Shown here one piece after another: positions 27,701 to 36,482 of a stretch of 64,000 nucleotides of DNA (position 1 is its first letter; every line of letters starts with the position of its first letter). This DNA is from Deltaproteobacteria bacterium. Its GTDB lineage: Bacteria; JADJOY01. The position numbers were made by a program, and so were the translations under genes. Location of the stretch: positions 1-64,000 of the forward strand of contig JADJOY010000011.1 of the NCBI GenBank assembly GCA_016713535.1. The letters run 5' to 3'. Below the pieces are notes generated by a model. It was not told the DNA's origin. It saw only the letters and a program-made list of their open reading frames with translations, and ran no database searches.

Positions 27701-28068
27701 TGGTGAACTCGCCTTACACGGGCAACGTGAAGTCGAACGCGGTGTCGGTGCCGATCGGGCCCGCGATCTCGATCTCGTCGGTGTCGGCGGCGGGGAGCCT
27801 GGTGACGGTGAACGGCGCCGGCTTCTCGGTGCTCACCGTCATCAACCTCTTCAACGCGACTCCCGGCGGCGTCGTGAACCTGGGCGGCTTGCTCGGCAAC
27901 GGCAGCGGGGTGATCCCGCTCACGTTCGTGAGCGAGAGCCAGTTCGAGTTCACGATCCCGGGTGGCGCCACGCCGGGTCCAGCGTACGTGCAGGCGCTCA
28001 ACCCACCGTTCATCCCGTTCAGCTCGACGGGCAACGACCCGGACGGAGCATTCACGGTCCCGCCATGA
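24775..28068 (+). CDS. Large secreted NHL-repeat protein with C-terminal IPT/TIG-like module
   Basis: Exported protein of 1097 residues with an N-terminal signal (VTVLALALVCGGAAWA). Residues of about 40-785 contain many NHL/propeller repeats with the recurring unit ARLFVADTDNNRVLVY-like (for example GRLFVADTDNNRVLVYNGP, GALWVADTGNNRVLKF). They are separated by ADLVIGQ/VFGQ linkers, probably enough for two propellers. From about 790 the chain changes to IPT/Ig-like strands (GTLLTLTGTGFSPGSVIKVF, TVTLTGTGFSNALVNLF). It closes with YVQALNPPFIPF, as in the protein at 10002-11594. It is likely a surface or extracellular binding protein; no enzyme motif. The stop overlaps the ATG of the acyltransferase gene. 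Confidence 0.85.
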   Translation: MLIGWARAERKAFVGRVTVLALALVCGGAAWAKAGTVSTAADRVLAQPNLTSNVLNQPTVKSLFLPSDVTRDGTVGNTRFFVADTFNSRVLGLECAGSNCVLPGFATASKVFGQPDFASYASNGAGVTATSLAFPRGVAVDASGRLFVADTDNNRVLVYNGPWSDATADLVIGQTSLTANGAGSTLAKLRAPEGVHVDGSGALWVADTGNNRVLKFTSIATGATAALAIGGSGAASAATMSAPRGVVTDSSGWLYVADTGFSRVLGFTAPVANGDSADVVFGHGGSFTNGNANQGGVSAASLALPEKVATDGSGRLWIADTGNQRVLEVDSPHASGSADRVYGQVDASQNAVFTTNVANAPDGFVNAAGLDGPRGLVLDGNGTLWVCDREQSRILAFDSPLAAGTAPRVADRALGKQLFVDASANEPSATRMNNPNGVAVDTSVTPNRLWVNDLGNNRVLGFDDTASLANGDAATAVLGQSNFSSGATNAGINPALQNASTAVASASSFFFPEGVAVDGFGTVYVADTSNSRVVAFEDPFSDTTADQVFGQGDFTARNPSFPYGTASSLVAPQGVALGPTNDLWVADTLDHRVVRFSNAPSQPATSASADLVLGQSGFVSSVSFPPYTSGCAANRMNAPEGVTLGPSGRLYVADTQNHRVLVFAPPFASGMNADAVLGQANLTSCAANRGGAAGASTLASPRGVLEDELRNLYVADYGNNRALVFHAPFDGGDTTADEVIGQASFTATGVVPPTASTLFSPEAVALDGDGRLFIADRENSRVTRYATSNGGAVILDTPAAPVVVGTLLTLTGTGFSPGSVIKVFVATASGPVAFGPFTPATQEPGRLTWTVDPSIPLGNGFVAIQVINTDQGFLSSNLVSALLYGSAGLNIPTVTAVNGVALAPADPSIATANVETTVAQGSTVTLTGTGFSNALVNLFTATGNAGPLTPLGGASATQLQVVIPNGTPTGPGSIQVVNSPYTGNVKSNAVSVPIGPAISISSVSAAGSLVTVNGAGFSVLTVINLFNATPGGVVNLGGLLGNGSGVIPLTFVSESQFEFTIPGGATPGPAYVQALNPPFIPFSSTGNDPDGAFTVPP

Positions 28069-28976
28069 GCTTACAGGTCCCCGAATTCCTGGCTTGGTCC
28101 AAGGGCTCGAGTCACTGGGCCGAGGGCGTCGAGGTCGAGCACCCGGGAAGGGTCTCGGCCAGCTTCGCGGAGAAGGTGCGCCGATTCCTCGCGCCGGTGG
28201 TGAAGGTGTCGCACCGCCCGACGCTCGAGGGGCTCGAGAACCTGCCGATCGATCGACCCTACATGCTGGTGGCCAACCACTCGGCGGGGCTCGGCATCGC
28301 CGAGATCCTGTCGTTCCTGGTGCTCTACCTGGAGAAGGTCGGGATCGCCCGCCCGCTCGCCGGCTTCGCGCTGCCGCTCGGGTTCCGCGTGCCGGGGCTG
28401 CGCTGGGTGCTGCGCGAGGTCGGCGCGATCCCGTCGACCTACGCCGCCGCCGAGCGCGCGCTCGGTGCGGGGGTGCCGCTCCTGGTGTTCCCGGGCGGCG
28501 ACCACGAGACGCTCCGCCCGGTGTGGATGGCGCACCAGGTGGACTTCGGTGGGCGCACCGGCTTCCTGCGCGCGGCGCGCCGCGCGCACGTGCCGATCGT
28601 GCCGATGGGGATCCGGGGCAGCCACTTCACCGCGCCGGTGCTGTGGCGCTCGGAGTTGCTCGCGACGCTGCTGGTGTTCCCGCGCTTGATCGGCCAGAAG
28701 CGCTGGGGGCTCTCGGTGCTCGGGGTGATCGTGAGCGCGCTGATCGTGGCGTTCGTGCCGGGACCGTGGCCGCTGCGTGCGCTGCTGGTGTGGCTCTGGC
28801 TCGGCTCGCCACTGGTGTTCCAGGCGTGGGTGCCGTGGACGATCCGGTTCCGGATCGGCAGGCCGATCGAGCCGGCTGAGCTCTTCCCCGACGACGCCAC
28901 CCAGGGCACCGACCCCGCGCTCTGGAACGCGCTGCCGAAGGTCGAGAGCGCCGTGCAGGCGCTCGTCGACGCGTGA
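28065..28976 (+). CDS. PlsC-like lysophospholipid acyltransferase family protein
   Basis: LPLAT-superfamily protein of 303 residues. Motif I region is MLVANHSAGLGIAEI, where the usual N-H-x4-D has no Asp at the expected place. Motif II/III are represented by LLVFPGGDHETLRPVW and VPIVPMGIRGSH. Hydrophobic segments (VLGVIVSALIVAFVPGPW, WLWLGSPLVFQAWVPW) suggest membrane attachment. The start overlaps the stop of the NHL protein gene (ATGA), so the two are translationally coupled, an unexpected pairing. It may acylate a lipid or a glycan; the missing Asp makes activity uncertain. Confidence 0.82.
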   Translation: MSLQVPEFLAWSKGSSHWAEGVEVEHPGRVSASFAEKVRRFLAPVVKVSHRPTLEGLENLPIDRPYMLVANHSAGLGIAEILSFLVLYLEKVGIARPLAGFALPLGFRVPGLRWVLREVGAIPSTYAAAERALGAGVPLLVFPGGDHETLRPVWMAHQVDFGGRTGFLRAARRAHVPIVPMGIRGSHFTAPVLWRSELLATLLVFPRLIGQKRWGLSVLGVIVSALIVAFVPGPWPLRALLVWLWLGSPLVFQAWVPWTIRFRIGRPIEPAELFPDDATQGTDPALWNALPKVESAVQALVDA

Positions 28977-28994
28977 GCGGCGGCGGTCGGCGCG

Positions 28995-29483
28995 ATGACG
29001 TCGAGCGCGGGCGATCTCGTCATCCGTCCCGCGGCGCCCGCGGATCGCGCGGGTTTCCTCGACGCGGCGCTGCGGTCGTGGCTCGACGCATACGCGGAGC
29101 TCTTGCCGCGCGAGCAGGTCGAGTCCGCGCCCGCGATGCTCGAGCGCGCGTTCGAGAAGCGCGCCGGCGAGCTCAGGGTTGCGATCGTCGACGGCGGGAT
29201 CGTGGGCTTCTACTCGCTCGGACCGGTCGACGATCCCGAGCAGCGCAACTACCTGTGGCACGTGTACGTCGACCCGCGGGCGCAGCGGCGTGGGGTGGGG
29301 CGGGCGCTCACCGAGGCGGCGCTCGCCGAGCTCGCGGCGCGAGGGGAGACCCGCGCGTGGCTCGACGTCCTCGCCGGCAACGCCAAGGCGCGGGCCTTCT
29401 ACGCCGCGCTCGGCTGGAGCGAGATCGGGCGCGACGCCTCGGGCGAATACGAGCTGGTGATCCTGGAGCGCGAGCTGCGCTGA
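28995..29483 (+). CDS. GNAT-family N-acetyltransferase
   Basis: Cytoplasmic acetyltransferase of 162 residues. The acetyl-CoA loop is VDPRAQRRGVGRALTEAAL (about residues 94-112), preceded by the core strand YLWHVYV. The C-terminal NAKARAFYAALGWSEIG is the usual GNAT motif B. The substrate cannot be told. It follows the acyltransferase gene by 18 bp and is probably the last gene of that operon, before a cluster of hairpin repeats. Confidence 0.9.
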   Translation: MTSSAGDLVIRPAAPADRAGFLDAALRSWLDAYAELLPREQVESAPAMLERAFEKRAGELRVAIVDGGIVGFYSLGPVDDPEQRNYLWHVYVDPRAQRRGVGRALTEAALAELAARGETRAWLDVLAGNAKARAFYAALGWSEIGRDASGEYELVILERELR

Positions 29484-29949
29484 GGTCTTCGCACAGCGAT
29501 CGATGGCCGCGTCGCGGCGAGGTGGTGAGGCGATCGAGCGAGAGCGAAGCGCCGCGATGGGACGGAGCCCCCCGCGCTACGAAAGCATCGTAGCGACGGG
29601 GGTTCCATCCCCCGTCGCCGGGCCGACGCGTGTCCGCGCCGGATTCGGGGTGGGCCCCCGTACTGGGATCGATTGCAGGGGCGACGCCACGACCTCGCGT
29701 ATCGCCGGCGCGGCAGGCGCCGCGCCCTCCGACGGGGCGGGGTCTTGGAAAGACCCCGAAGAAACACAGTGCGGGGGGCTGGAACGTGCTCGAGCCCATG
29801 GCCACTCGGCCGGCTCGCGCCACGCGGGGACCCGTCGCACGGCGCGTCGCAGCGCGACGCCACGAGCGAAGCGAGTGCCTCGAGAGTGGGGCCCCGCCGG
29901 GATTCACTCCCGGCGGGCGGGGGGCTGGAACAGCCCCCCGAAAACCTCG
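29484..29949. repeat. Convergent intergenic region filled with dispersed hairpin repeats
   Basis: No gene is seen. In order it has a CGCGCTACGAA-type arm near 29572 and a GCGACGGGGG-TTCCAT-CCCCCGTCGC hairpin at about 29594-29619 (family C). A family A hairpin on the minus strand follows at 29698-29730 (stem CGCGGC/GCCGCG). A family B hairpin, GGGGTCTT-GGA-AAGACCCC, is at 29739-29757. The block CGACGCCACGAGCGAAGCGA is at about 29858. A CCGCCGGGA-TTCAC-TCCCGGCGG hairpin ends the row together with GGGGGGCTG-GAA-CAGCCCCCC (29919-29939), which sits 10 bp from the stop of the minus gene. Confidence 0.8.
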
Positions 29950-30468
29950 TCAGGGCCGCTTGGTGCCGATCCAGGTGCCGTCGTAGCTGCCGGTGTAGGC
30001 GATGTCCGCGAACGAGCCCGCGACGTCGCCGGTCGCCGTGCCGCTCAAGGTGTTCCCGGCCAGCGTGATCGATCCCTCGATCGTGGCGGTCTTGAAGGTG
30101 TCTTCGCCGAAGAGCGTGGTGCAGCTCTGGTCGGGATCGAGCACCGCCGTGAGGTCGCTGGTGCGGTGCAAGCTCAGCGTGCACGAGAGCCCGGAGCGGA
30201 CGGAGACCGCGGTCAGCTCGACGGCGCCGTTGGCGCCATCCTCGATCGTGAAGAGCGCGGCGGTCGTGAAGCTCTGATCCGGTGTCTCGGGGGGCGCGCT
30301 GAACGTGACCGTGGCCTGGAAGGTCATGTCGTAAGCGCCCGCGAGCGCACCGGCCCCGGCGAGCGGGTCGAAGCCCGAGCTGCCGCTGTCGCTGCCGCAG
30401 CCGAGCGGTGCGAGTCCTGCGCCGAGCACGAATCCGATCGTGGCCAGCCGACGAACCAAGCTCTTCAT
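29950..30468 (-). CDS. Putative lipoprotein of unknown function
   Basis: Lipoprotein of 172 residues. ATG 30468 is preceded by CGAGGAGGAG, and the signal TIGFVLGAGLAPLGC has a lipobox Cys at about residue 24. The mature part is a small beta-barrel-like chain with AYDMTFQATVTFS, NTLSGTATGDVAGSF and TGSYDGTWIGTKRP. This pattern is common in proteins annotated as hypothetical from deltaproteobacteria. No known family is recognised. Just after its stop is a family B hairpin, possibly part of the mRNA 3' end. Confidence 0.68.
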   Translation of the reverse strand: MKSLVRRLATIGFVLGAGLAPLGCGSDSGSSGFDPLAGAGALAGAYDMTFQATVTFSAPPETPDQSFTTAALFTIEDGANGAVELTAVSVRSGLSCTLSLHRTSDLTAVLDPDQSCTTLFGEDTFKTATIEGSITLAGNTLSGTATGDVAGSFADIAYTGSYDGTWIGTKRP

Positions 30469-30689
30469 CGCGCTCCTCCTCGGCGGCCGCACGCGCGGCC
30501 GCGCTGCGGCGAGTCTAGCAACTGCTGGCGCTGGCGGCTCCCGCCTCAGCGCGGACCGAGTCGTTCGCGGAAAGCGCTGCTCTGCCGTTGACAGCGCTTT
30601 TGACGCGCTGCGCATAATCGTCCTTTCACTCGACTCTTGCCGCGCGATGCCGTCGGTCCGAGGCACGCGCGTTCGAAGGCCACCTGGGA

Positions 30690-31808
30690 GTGGCCAAGGG
30701 GGAAGGTGTGAGCTTGGGGGGAACCGATCGATCCAGCCGGCCCGCGGGCGGCTGCCGCGCGGCGCTGCTCGTCGCGCTGCTGGCGGCGTTGGCCGCGACG
30801 TCGCCACCCGCGCGCGCGCAGTCGTGCGACCCCGCCACCGGTAGCCCGCCGGGCGAGGTCTTCCTGGGGCCGAACGGTGAGCAATTCCACCCGCAGAACA
30901 CGAGCTGCCCGGACCAGTTCGTGGCGCCGGCGTGCAAGAACGGCACGAAGCTCACCTACGTCGACCCCGACGATCCCAACGGGCTGCGGCGCTACGCGTG
31001 CGTGTCGTCGCCCGCCGGTGCCACGAACCTGCCGCTGGTGGTGTTCCTCCATCCGTCGCGGATCCGCACCATCGACTCCCAGTTCGGCGGCCAGGGGCCG
31101 GTCGCGCCGTCGACGCTCCTCCAGCAGTACCAGGCGAGCGCGGATCTCGGCGGCGCGACGCCCGGCTACGTGCTGCTCATGCCGCAGGGGCGTTGCCTCA
31201 AGGCGCCGCCGACGTCGTCGGGAGACGGCACGCGCTTCGACGTCTTCTACAAGGACCCGGCCCACAACCTCGACGTGCGCGCGGTGCGGGCCTTCATCCA
31301 GCAGCTCGCCGATCGCACCACCTTCGACGAGAACGGCGGCTCCGTGGCGCTGCCGTCGACGCTCGCCACCGTCGACTCGAAACGCGTCTACCTCATGGAC
31401 TGGTCGAACGGCGGCTACATGGCGCACATGCTGGCGCTCTACCACCCCGAGCAGTTCGCGGCGGTGGCGAGCTTCGCCAACGGCGATCCCTTCGATCGTG
31501 GGCCGTGTCCGGTGCCGCTTCCCGCGGTGAGCCGCCGGCCCGGGATGATGGTCGTCCACGCCGAGTGTGACCCGCTCGTGCAGTGCAGCGAGGTGGCGAG
31601 CTGGATGGGGGCCTTGCGCAACGCCGGATGGGCCGCCGAGGACACCGTCGACGTGGTCACGGACAGCACCAAGGTGCAGGTCCTCGCCCAATGCAACCAG
31701 CTCTCCGAGGCGGCGCAGCGCCAGTGCCCGACCTCCGCGCACAACACCTACGCGAACCCGCAGCTCCCCACGATGTTCGCGTTCCTCAAGAGGTACCGGC
31801 TGCCATGA
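30690..31808 (+). CDS. Secreted PHB-depolymerase/feruloyl-esterase-like alpha/beta hydrolase
   Basis: Exported esterase of 372 residues with signal ALLVALLAALAATSPPARAQS. The strand before the oxyanion hole is LPLVVFLHPSR, and the nucleophile elbow is VYLMDWSNGGYMAHMLALY, with Ser in W-S-N-G-G. The acid may be the Asp in HAECDPLV and the His the one in SAHNTYAN near the end. This layout matches LpqC-type (CE1/PHB depolymerase) enzymes. GTG 30690 is used; GTG 30708 is an alternative. The stop overlaps the next gene's ATG (ATGA), so the enzyme and the propeller lipoprotein are coupled. Confidence 0.77.
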   Translation: MAKGEGVSLGGTDRSSRPAGGCRAALLVALLAALAATSPPARAQSCDPATGSPPGEVFLGPNGEQFHPQNTSCPDQFVAPACKNGTKLTYVDPDDPNGLRRYACVSSPAGATNLPLVVFLHPSRIRTIDSQFGGQGPVAPSTLLQQYQASADLGGATPGYVLLMPQGRCLKAPPTSSGDGTRFDVFYKDPAHNLDVRAVRAFIQQLADRTTFDENGGSVALPSTLATVDSKRVYLMDWSNGGYMAHMLALYHPEQFAAVASFANGDPFDRGPCPVPLPAVSRRPGMMVVHAECDPLVQCSEVASWMGALRNAGWAAEDTVDVVTDSTKVQVLAQCNQLSEAAQRQCPTSAHNTYANPQLPTMFAFLKRYRLP

Positions 31809-33250
31809 GCGCGAGGACGGCGATGAATACGTTTCGATGGAGGGTGGTGGCCGGGCTCGTGGCGTGCGCGGCGGCGGGCTGCGAGTCGCCGCAGAGTGGG
31901 GAGGTCTTCGACGCGGCGCTGCTCTCGGACGGTCGCGTCGCGGCGGTGGGCTACATCGGCCTCGACTCGCTCGAGCGGCCGGCGCTCACCGTGCTCGGCG
32001 CCGACGGCGCGGAGCAGTGGGTGCGCTACCTGGGCTCGAGCGGGATCGGTGGCCTGGAGGTCGGCACCGCGAACCGCGTCACGGTCGACGATCAAGACCG
32101 CATCGTCGTGGCCGGTTTCGTGCGCGCCGAGGGCGGCGGCGACGCGGGCGTCGTCGCGGCCTACGGCGAGGACGGTGGCTTCCTGTGGCAGGCGCGACCC
32201 TTCGAGGGTGGCGAGAGCGAGATCCGCGGCGTGACGACCCGAGGTGGGGACGTGGTCGTCACGGGATTCGCGCGGGTCGCCGGCGCGAGTGGCGAAGCCG
32301 ATACCCAGGGTGTCCTGACGGCGAAGCTGCGCGGCTCGGACGGCGCGCTGCTGTGGAGCGACGTGCTCGCGGCTGGGCCCGACCGGCTCCACGTGACCAG
32401 TGGGCTCGCGATCGACGTGAGCGCGAGCGGCGACGTCGGCGTGACCGGCTGTGCGACGGCCGCCGACGGGCACAGTGACTGGCTCGCGGCGTCGTGGAGC
32501 GCCGCGGGCAGCCGCAACTGGGTGTCACGGCGGCGGGGCGGAGGCGACCTCGGGCAGGACGCCGGTGACCTGAGCGTGGCGGTGAAGGGCGGCTTCGACG
32601 TCGACGGTTCCTTCTACGCCGCCGGCACGCTCTTCGAGGGGCTCGAAGGCTCCAACGCCGAGCTCGCCAAGTACACGCCCGGGGGCGCGATCGAGTGGAC
32701 CCGCTCGACGGGCGTCACGCTGCCGGACGGCTTGCCGAGCTACGACCGCGCCGGTGCGCTGGCGATCGGCGACGGCCGCGTCCACTACGGCGGCGCGGTG
32801 GCGACGAGCGTCGGCGGTTGGCTGCTCGACGAGAGCTTCGTCGCAGCGGTGAGCGCGGCGGGCGACACGGCGTGGACGAGCGGCTTCCCGGGGGTGGCGC
32901 TGAGCGGCGAGGAAGTGTTCGACATCGCCGCCGCCGGGAACGGCGCGGTCTACGTCGCGGGCACAGCGTCCATCCACGGCTACGGGCGAGACCTGGCGGT
33001 GATGAAGCTCACCGAGGCCGGCGACGTGGTCTGGTCGGAGTCGCTCGACGGCGTGGCGAGCATCCTCGATCTCGACCGGATCGAGCGGATCGTGGCGCGC
33101 GAGGACGGCTTGATCGCGGTCGGCAAGATCGACTGGGGCTTCGGCGCCCACGTCGCGGCCGTGGTGAAGCTCGACCCGGTCGACGGCGCGCTGCTCTGGG
33201 CGTATCCCGAGACGCTCCAGGGCAACCAGAAGATCCACGTCGTGCGGTGA
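31805..33250 (+). CDS. Propeller lipoprotein (SBBP/PQQ-like repeats)
   Basis: Lipoprotein of 481 residues with lipobox GLVACAAAGC at about residue 24. The mature protein is a series of propeller strands of the form DGRVAAVGYIG...G-A-E-Q-W-V-R-Y and DDQDRIVVAGFVRAEGGGD, with W at the end of many blades (GGFLWQARPF, GALLWSDVL, DVVWSESL), as in SBBP and PQQ-type repeats. No catalytic residue is visible. It is coupled to the upstream secreted esterase and may help bind or present its substrate. ATG 31823 is an alternative start closer to the signal peptide. Confidence 0.72.
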   Translation: MSARTAMNTFRWRVVAGLVACAAAGCESPQSGEVFDAALLSDGRVAAVGYIGLDSLERPALTVLGADGAEQWVRYLGSSGIGGLEVGTANRVTVDDQDRIVVAGFVRAEGGGDAGVVAAYGEDGGFLWQARPFEGGESEIRGVTTRGGDVVVTGFARVAGASGEADTQGVLTAKLRGSDGALLWSDVLAAGPDRLHVTSGLAIDVSASGDVGVTGCATAADGHSDWLAASWSAAGSRNWVSRRRGGGDLGQDAGDLSVAVKGGFDVDGSFYAAGTLFEGLEGSNAELAKYTPGGAIEWTRSTGVTLPDGLPSYDRAGALAIGDGRVHYGGAVATSVGGWLLDESFVAAVSAAGDTAWTSGFPGVALSGEEVFDIAAAGNGAVYVAGTASIHGYGRDLAVMKLTEAGDVVWSESLDGVASILDLDRIERIVAREDGLIAVGKIDWGFGAHVAAVVKLDPVDGALLWAYPETLQGNQKIHVVR

Positions 33251-33331
33251 GCGCGGCCGGGGCGTGAGCACGCCGAGTGGTCGTCGGCCTTCGAGAGGTC
33301 GGGCACGCCCTCGGCGGGCGGCCGGAGCGGC

Positions 33332-36300
33332 CTACGCCTTGGTGAGCGTGTAGCCGAGCTCGCTGCCCTCGATCTTGGCCGTCGCGGCGCCCGCGCCTGG
33401 AACGAGCTCGACCGCGAGCACCTCGCGCGCGATCGCGTCGTGGTGCGCCTCGATCGCCGCGGCGAGCTCGCGGTCGTCGGTCGCCCAGCTCACGCGGATC
33501 CGGTCCGACACCTCGAGTCCCGCGTCCTTGCGCGCGGCCTGCCACGCGCTCACCACCTCGCGGGCGAGGCCCTCACGCCTGAGCGCCGCGTCCACGGCGG
33601 TGTCGAGCACCACCGTGATGTGGCCGTTGGTCGCGGCCGCCGCGCCCTCTCGCGTGCTGCGCTGCAGCAGCACGTCCTCGAGCGCCAGCTTCTCGCCCTC
33701 GACGGTGATGCACTCGCCGCCCTCGAGGCGCGCGACCTCCTCGAAGCTCCAGGTCGCGAGGGTGGCGCCGATCGCCTTGAGCTTGGGACCGCAGCGCTTG
33801 CCCAGGGTCTTGAAGTTGGGCTTCACGGTGACGGTGGCGAAAGCACTCTCGTCGGCGTCCACCGCCACCACCTTCACGTTGACCTCGTCCTGGATCAGCG
33901 CGGCGAGCGCCATCACCCGCTCGCGCAGCGCCGCGTCGCGGTGCACCACCGTGAGCCGCGCGAGCGGGCTGGCGCACCTTGAGGCGGTGGTCCTCGCGGA
34001 TCTTGCGCGCCAGCGACGCCACCTCGCGCGCCACCGCCATGCGCTCCTCGAGCGCCACGTCCACCCGCGCCGCGTCGGCGAGCGGATAGTCGCAGAAGTG
34101 GACACTCTCGGGAGCCGCCGGGTCCACCGCGCGCACCAGCCGCTGGTGGATGGTCTCGGTGAGGAACGGCATGAACGGCGCGAGCAGCCTCGCGAACGTC
34201 ACCAGCACCTCGTAGAGCGTGGCGTAGGCGGCGTTCTTGTCGGCGGGGTCGTCGTTCTTCCAGAACCGCGGGCGCGAGCGGCGGATGTACCAGTTGGTGA
34301 GGTCGTCGATGAACGCGACCAGGCGCGGCACCACCGCGTAGAGCCGGTAGCCCTCCATCTCGCGGTTCACGTCGCGCGCCAGGCTCTGCAGCACCGAGAG
34401 CACCCAGCGGTCGATGTCGGGCCGCTCGCTCGGCGCAGGGGCCTCCGCCGCGCGCGGGTCCCAGCCGTCGACACTCGCGTACGTGGTGAAGAACGTGAGC
34501 GCGTGCCAGGTGGGCAGCACCACGCCGCGCACGATCGCCTCGAGCCCGCGTTCCGAGAAGCGCAGCGGCTCGCCGCGCACCACCGGTGAATCGATCAGGT
34601 AAGCGCGCAGCGCGTCCGCGCCGAAGCGGTCGAGGACGTCGTTCGGGTCGGGGTAGTTCTTCTTGCGCTTGCTCATCTTCTGGCCGTCTTCGGCCAGGAT
34701 GAGCCCGTTCACCACCACGTTGCGGTACGGCGACTTGCCGAACAGCGACACGCCGAGGACCAGCAGCGTGTAGAACCAGCCGCGGGTCTGGTCGAGCCCC
34801 TCGGCGATGAAGTGCGCCGGGAAGAAGTCGTCGAAGCGCTCGCCGTTCTCGAACGGGTAGTGCTGCTGGGCGTACGGCATGGCCCCCGACTCGAACCAGC
34901 AGTCGAGGACCTCGGGCGTGCGCCGGTAGGTCTTGCCGTCGCGGCGGATCACGATCGGGTCGACGACGTGCTTGTGGAGGTCGGCGACGCGCACGCCGGA
35001 GAGCTGCTCGAGCTCGTCGATGCCGCCGACGCAGATCACGTCGCCGGGGTCGTCCTCGTTGACCCACAGCGGGATGCACGAGCCCCAGAAGCGGTTGCGG
35101 CTGATGTTCCAGTCGTTCGCCTCGCGCAGCCAGTTGCCGAAGCGCGCGGCCCCCACCGCCTCGGGGATCCAGTGGATGTCGTCGTTGGCGGCGACCAGGG
35201 CGTCGCGCTGCTCGGCGACCTTCACGTACCAGGCGTCGATGGCGCGGTAGATGAGCGGCGTCTCGGTGCGGTAGCAGAACGGGTAGCTGTGGACGAGGGT
35301 CTCCTGGCGGATGATCTTTCCCTCGTCCTTGAGGCGCCGGATGAGGCCCTTGTCGGCGTCCTTGCAGTGCTGCCCGGCGAGGTCGGGCGTGGCGGCGGTG
35401 AAGCGCGCCTCCGCGTCGAGCGGGTCGACCAGCGCGATCCCCGCCGCCTTGCCCACCCGGAAGTCGTCCTCGCCGTAAGCCGGCGCGATGTGGACGATGC
35501 CGGTGCCGTCCTCGGTCGACACGAAGTCGTCGACCACCACCACGAACGAGTTGGGATGGTTCGTGAAGTACGGGAAGAGCGGCTCGTAGGTGATCCCGGC
35601 GAGCTTGCGCCCCGGCATCCGCGCCACCACCTCGGCGCCCTGGCCGCCCGGGTAGTAGGCGGCGAGCCGCGCCTCGGCGAGCAGGTAGTGGTCGCCCGAG
35701 GCGGCGTCGCGCACCGCCACGTATTCGATCGCCGGCCCGACACAGAGCGCGAGGTTGGCGGGCAGCGTCCACGGCGTGGTCGTCCACGCCAGCAGGTAGA
35801 GGTCCTCGGGCAGCCCCAGCGCCTCGTGCCCGCCGGCGGCGCGGAAGCGCAGCGTGATCGCCGGGTCCTGGACGTCCTTGTAGTTGCTGCCCGCCTCGAA
35901 GTTGCTGAGCGGAGTCGTGAGCTTCCAGCTGTAGGGCATGATGCGGTGCGAGCGGTACACGCGGCCGCGCTCCCAGAGCTGCTTGAAGACCCACCACACC
36001 GACTCCATGAACGCGGGGTCCATGGTCTTGTAGTCGTCGTCGAAGTCGACCCACCGCCCCATGCGGGTCACGGTCTTGCGCCACTCCTCGACGTAGGTCT
36101 GCACCATCGTCCGGCACGTCTCGTTGAAGACGTCGACGCCGGTGGCGAGGATGTCGGCGCTGCCCGCGAGCCCGAGGGCCTCCTGCGCGAGCGCCTCGAT
36201 GGGGAGGCCGTGGCAGTCCCACCCGAAGCGCCGCTCGACGCGGTAGCCGCGCATGCACCAGTAGCGCGGCACGATGTCCTTGATGGTGCCGGCGAGGAGG

Positions 36301-36482
36301 TGGCCGTAGTGGGGTGCGCCGGTGGCGAACGGTGGGCCGTCGTAGAACACGAACTCGGGGCCGCCCTCGCGGCGGCGGTTCGACTCACGGAACGCGTCGA
36401 GGCGCTCCCACAGCGCGAGGATCTCCTGCTCGAGCGCGGGGAAGCTCGGATCCGAAGGCAGCTTGCTGAAGGGGCCGGTCAT
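33332..36482 (-). CDS. ileS: Isoleucyl-tRNA synthetase, type 2 (one frameshift)
   Basis: Class I aminoacyl-tRNA synthetase of about 1049 residues charging tRNA-Ile. The signature HIGH is HYGH in PHYGHLLAGTIKDIVPRYW (about residue 60), and KMSKR lies in DGQKMSKRKKNYPDPNDVLD (about residue 605). The CP1 editing domain and anticodon-binding domain are present. The long C-terminal region and the DPNDVLDRFGADALRAYL block resemble the eukaryotic-like type 2 enzymes, several of which resist mupirocin. At 33966-33968 GGG should be GG: the frame jumps between KVRQP and LARLTVVHRD. Because the gene is essential, a base-calling error is far more likely than a pseudogene. ATG 36482 is the start. Confidence 0.93.

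Noticed and set aside
29919-29945. Classical intrinsic terminator
   Set aside because: The GGGGGGCTG hairpin is not followed by a U-tract on either strand, so it is kept as a structured repeat only.
33960-33972. Programmed ribosomal frameshift in ileS
   Set aside because: No slippery heptamer or downstream structure of the usual kind, and the same kind of one-base break occurs in many unrelated genes.
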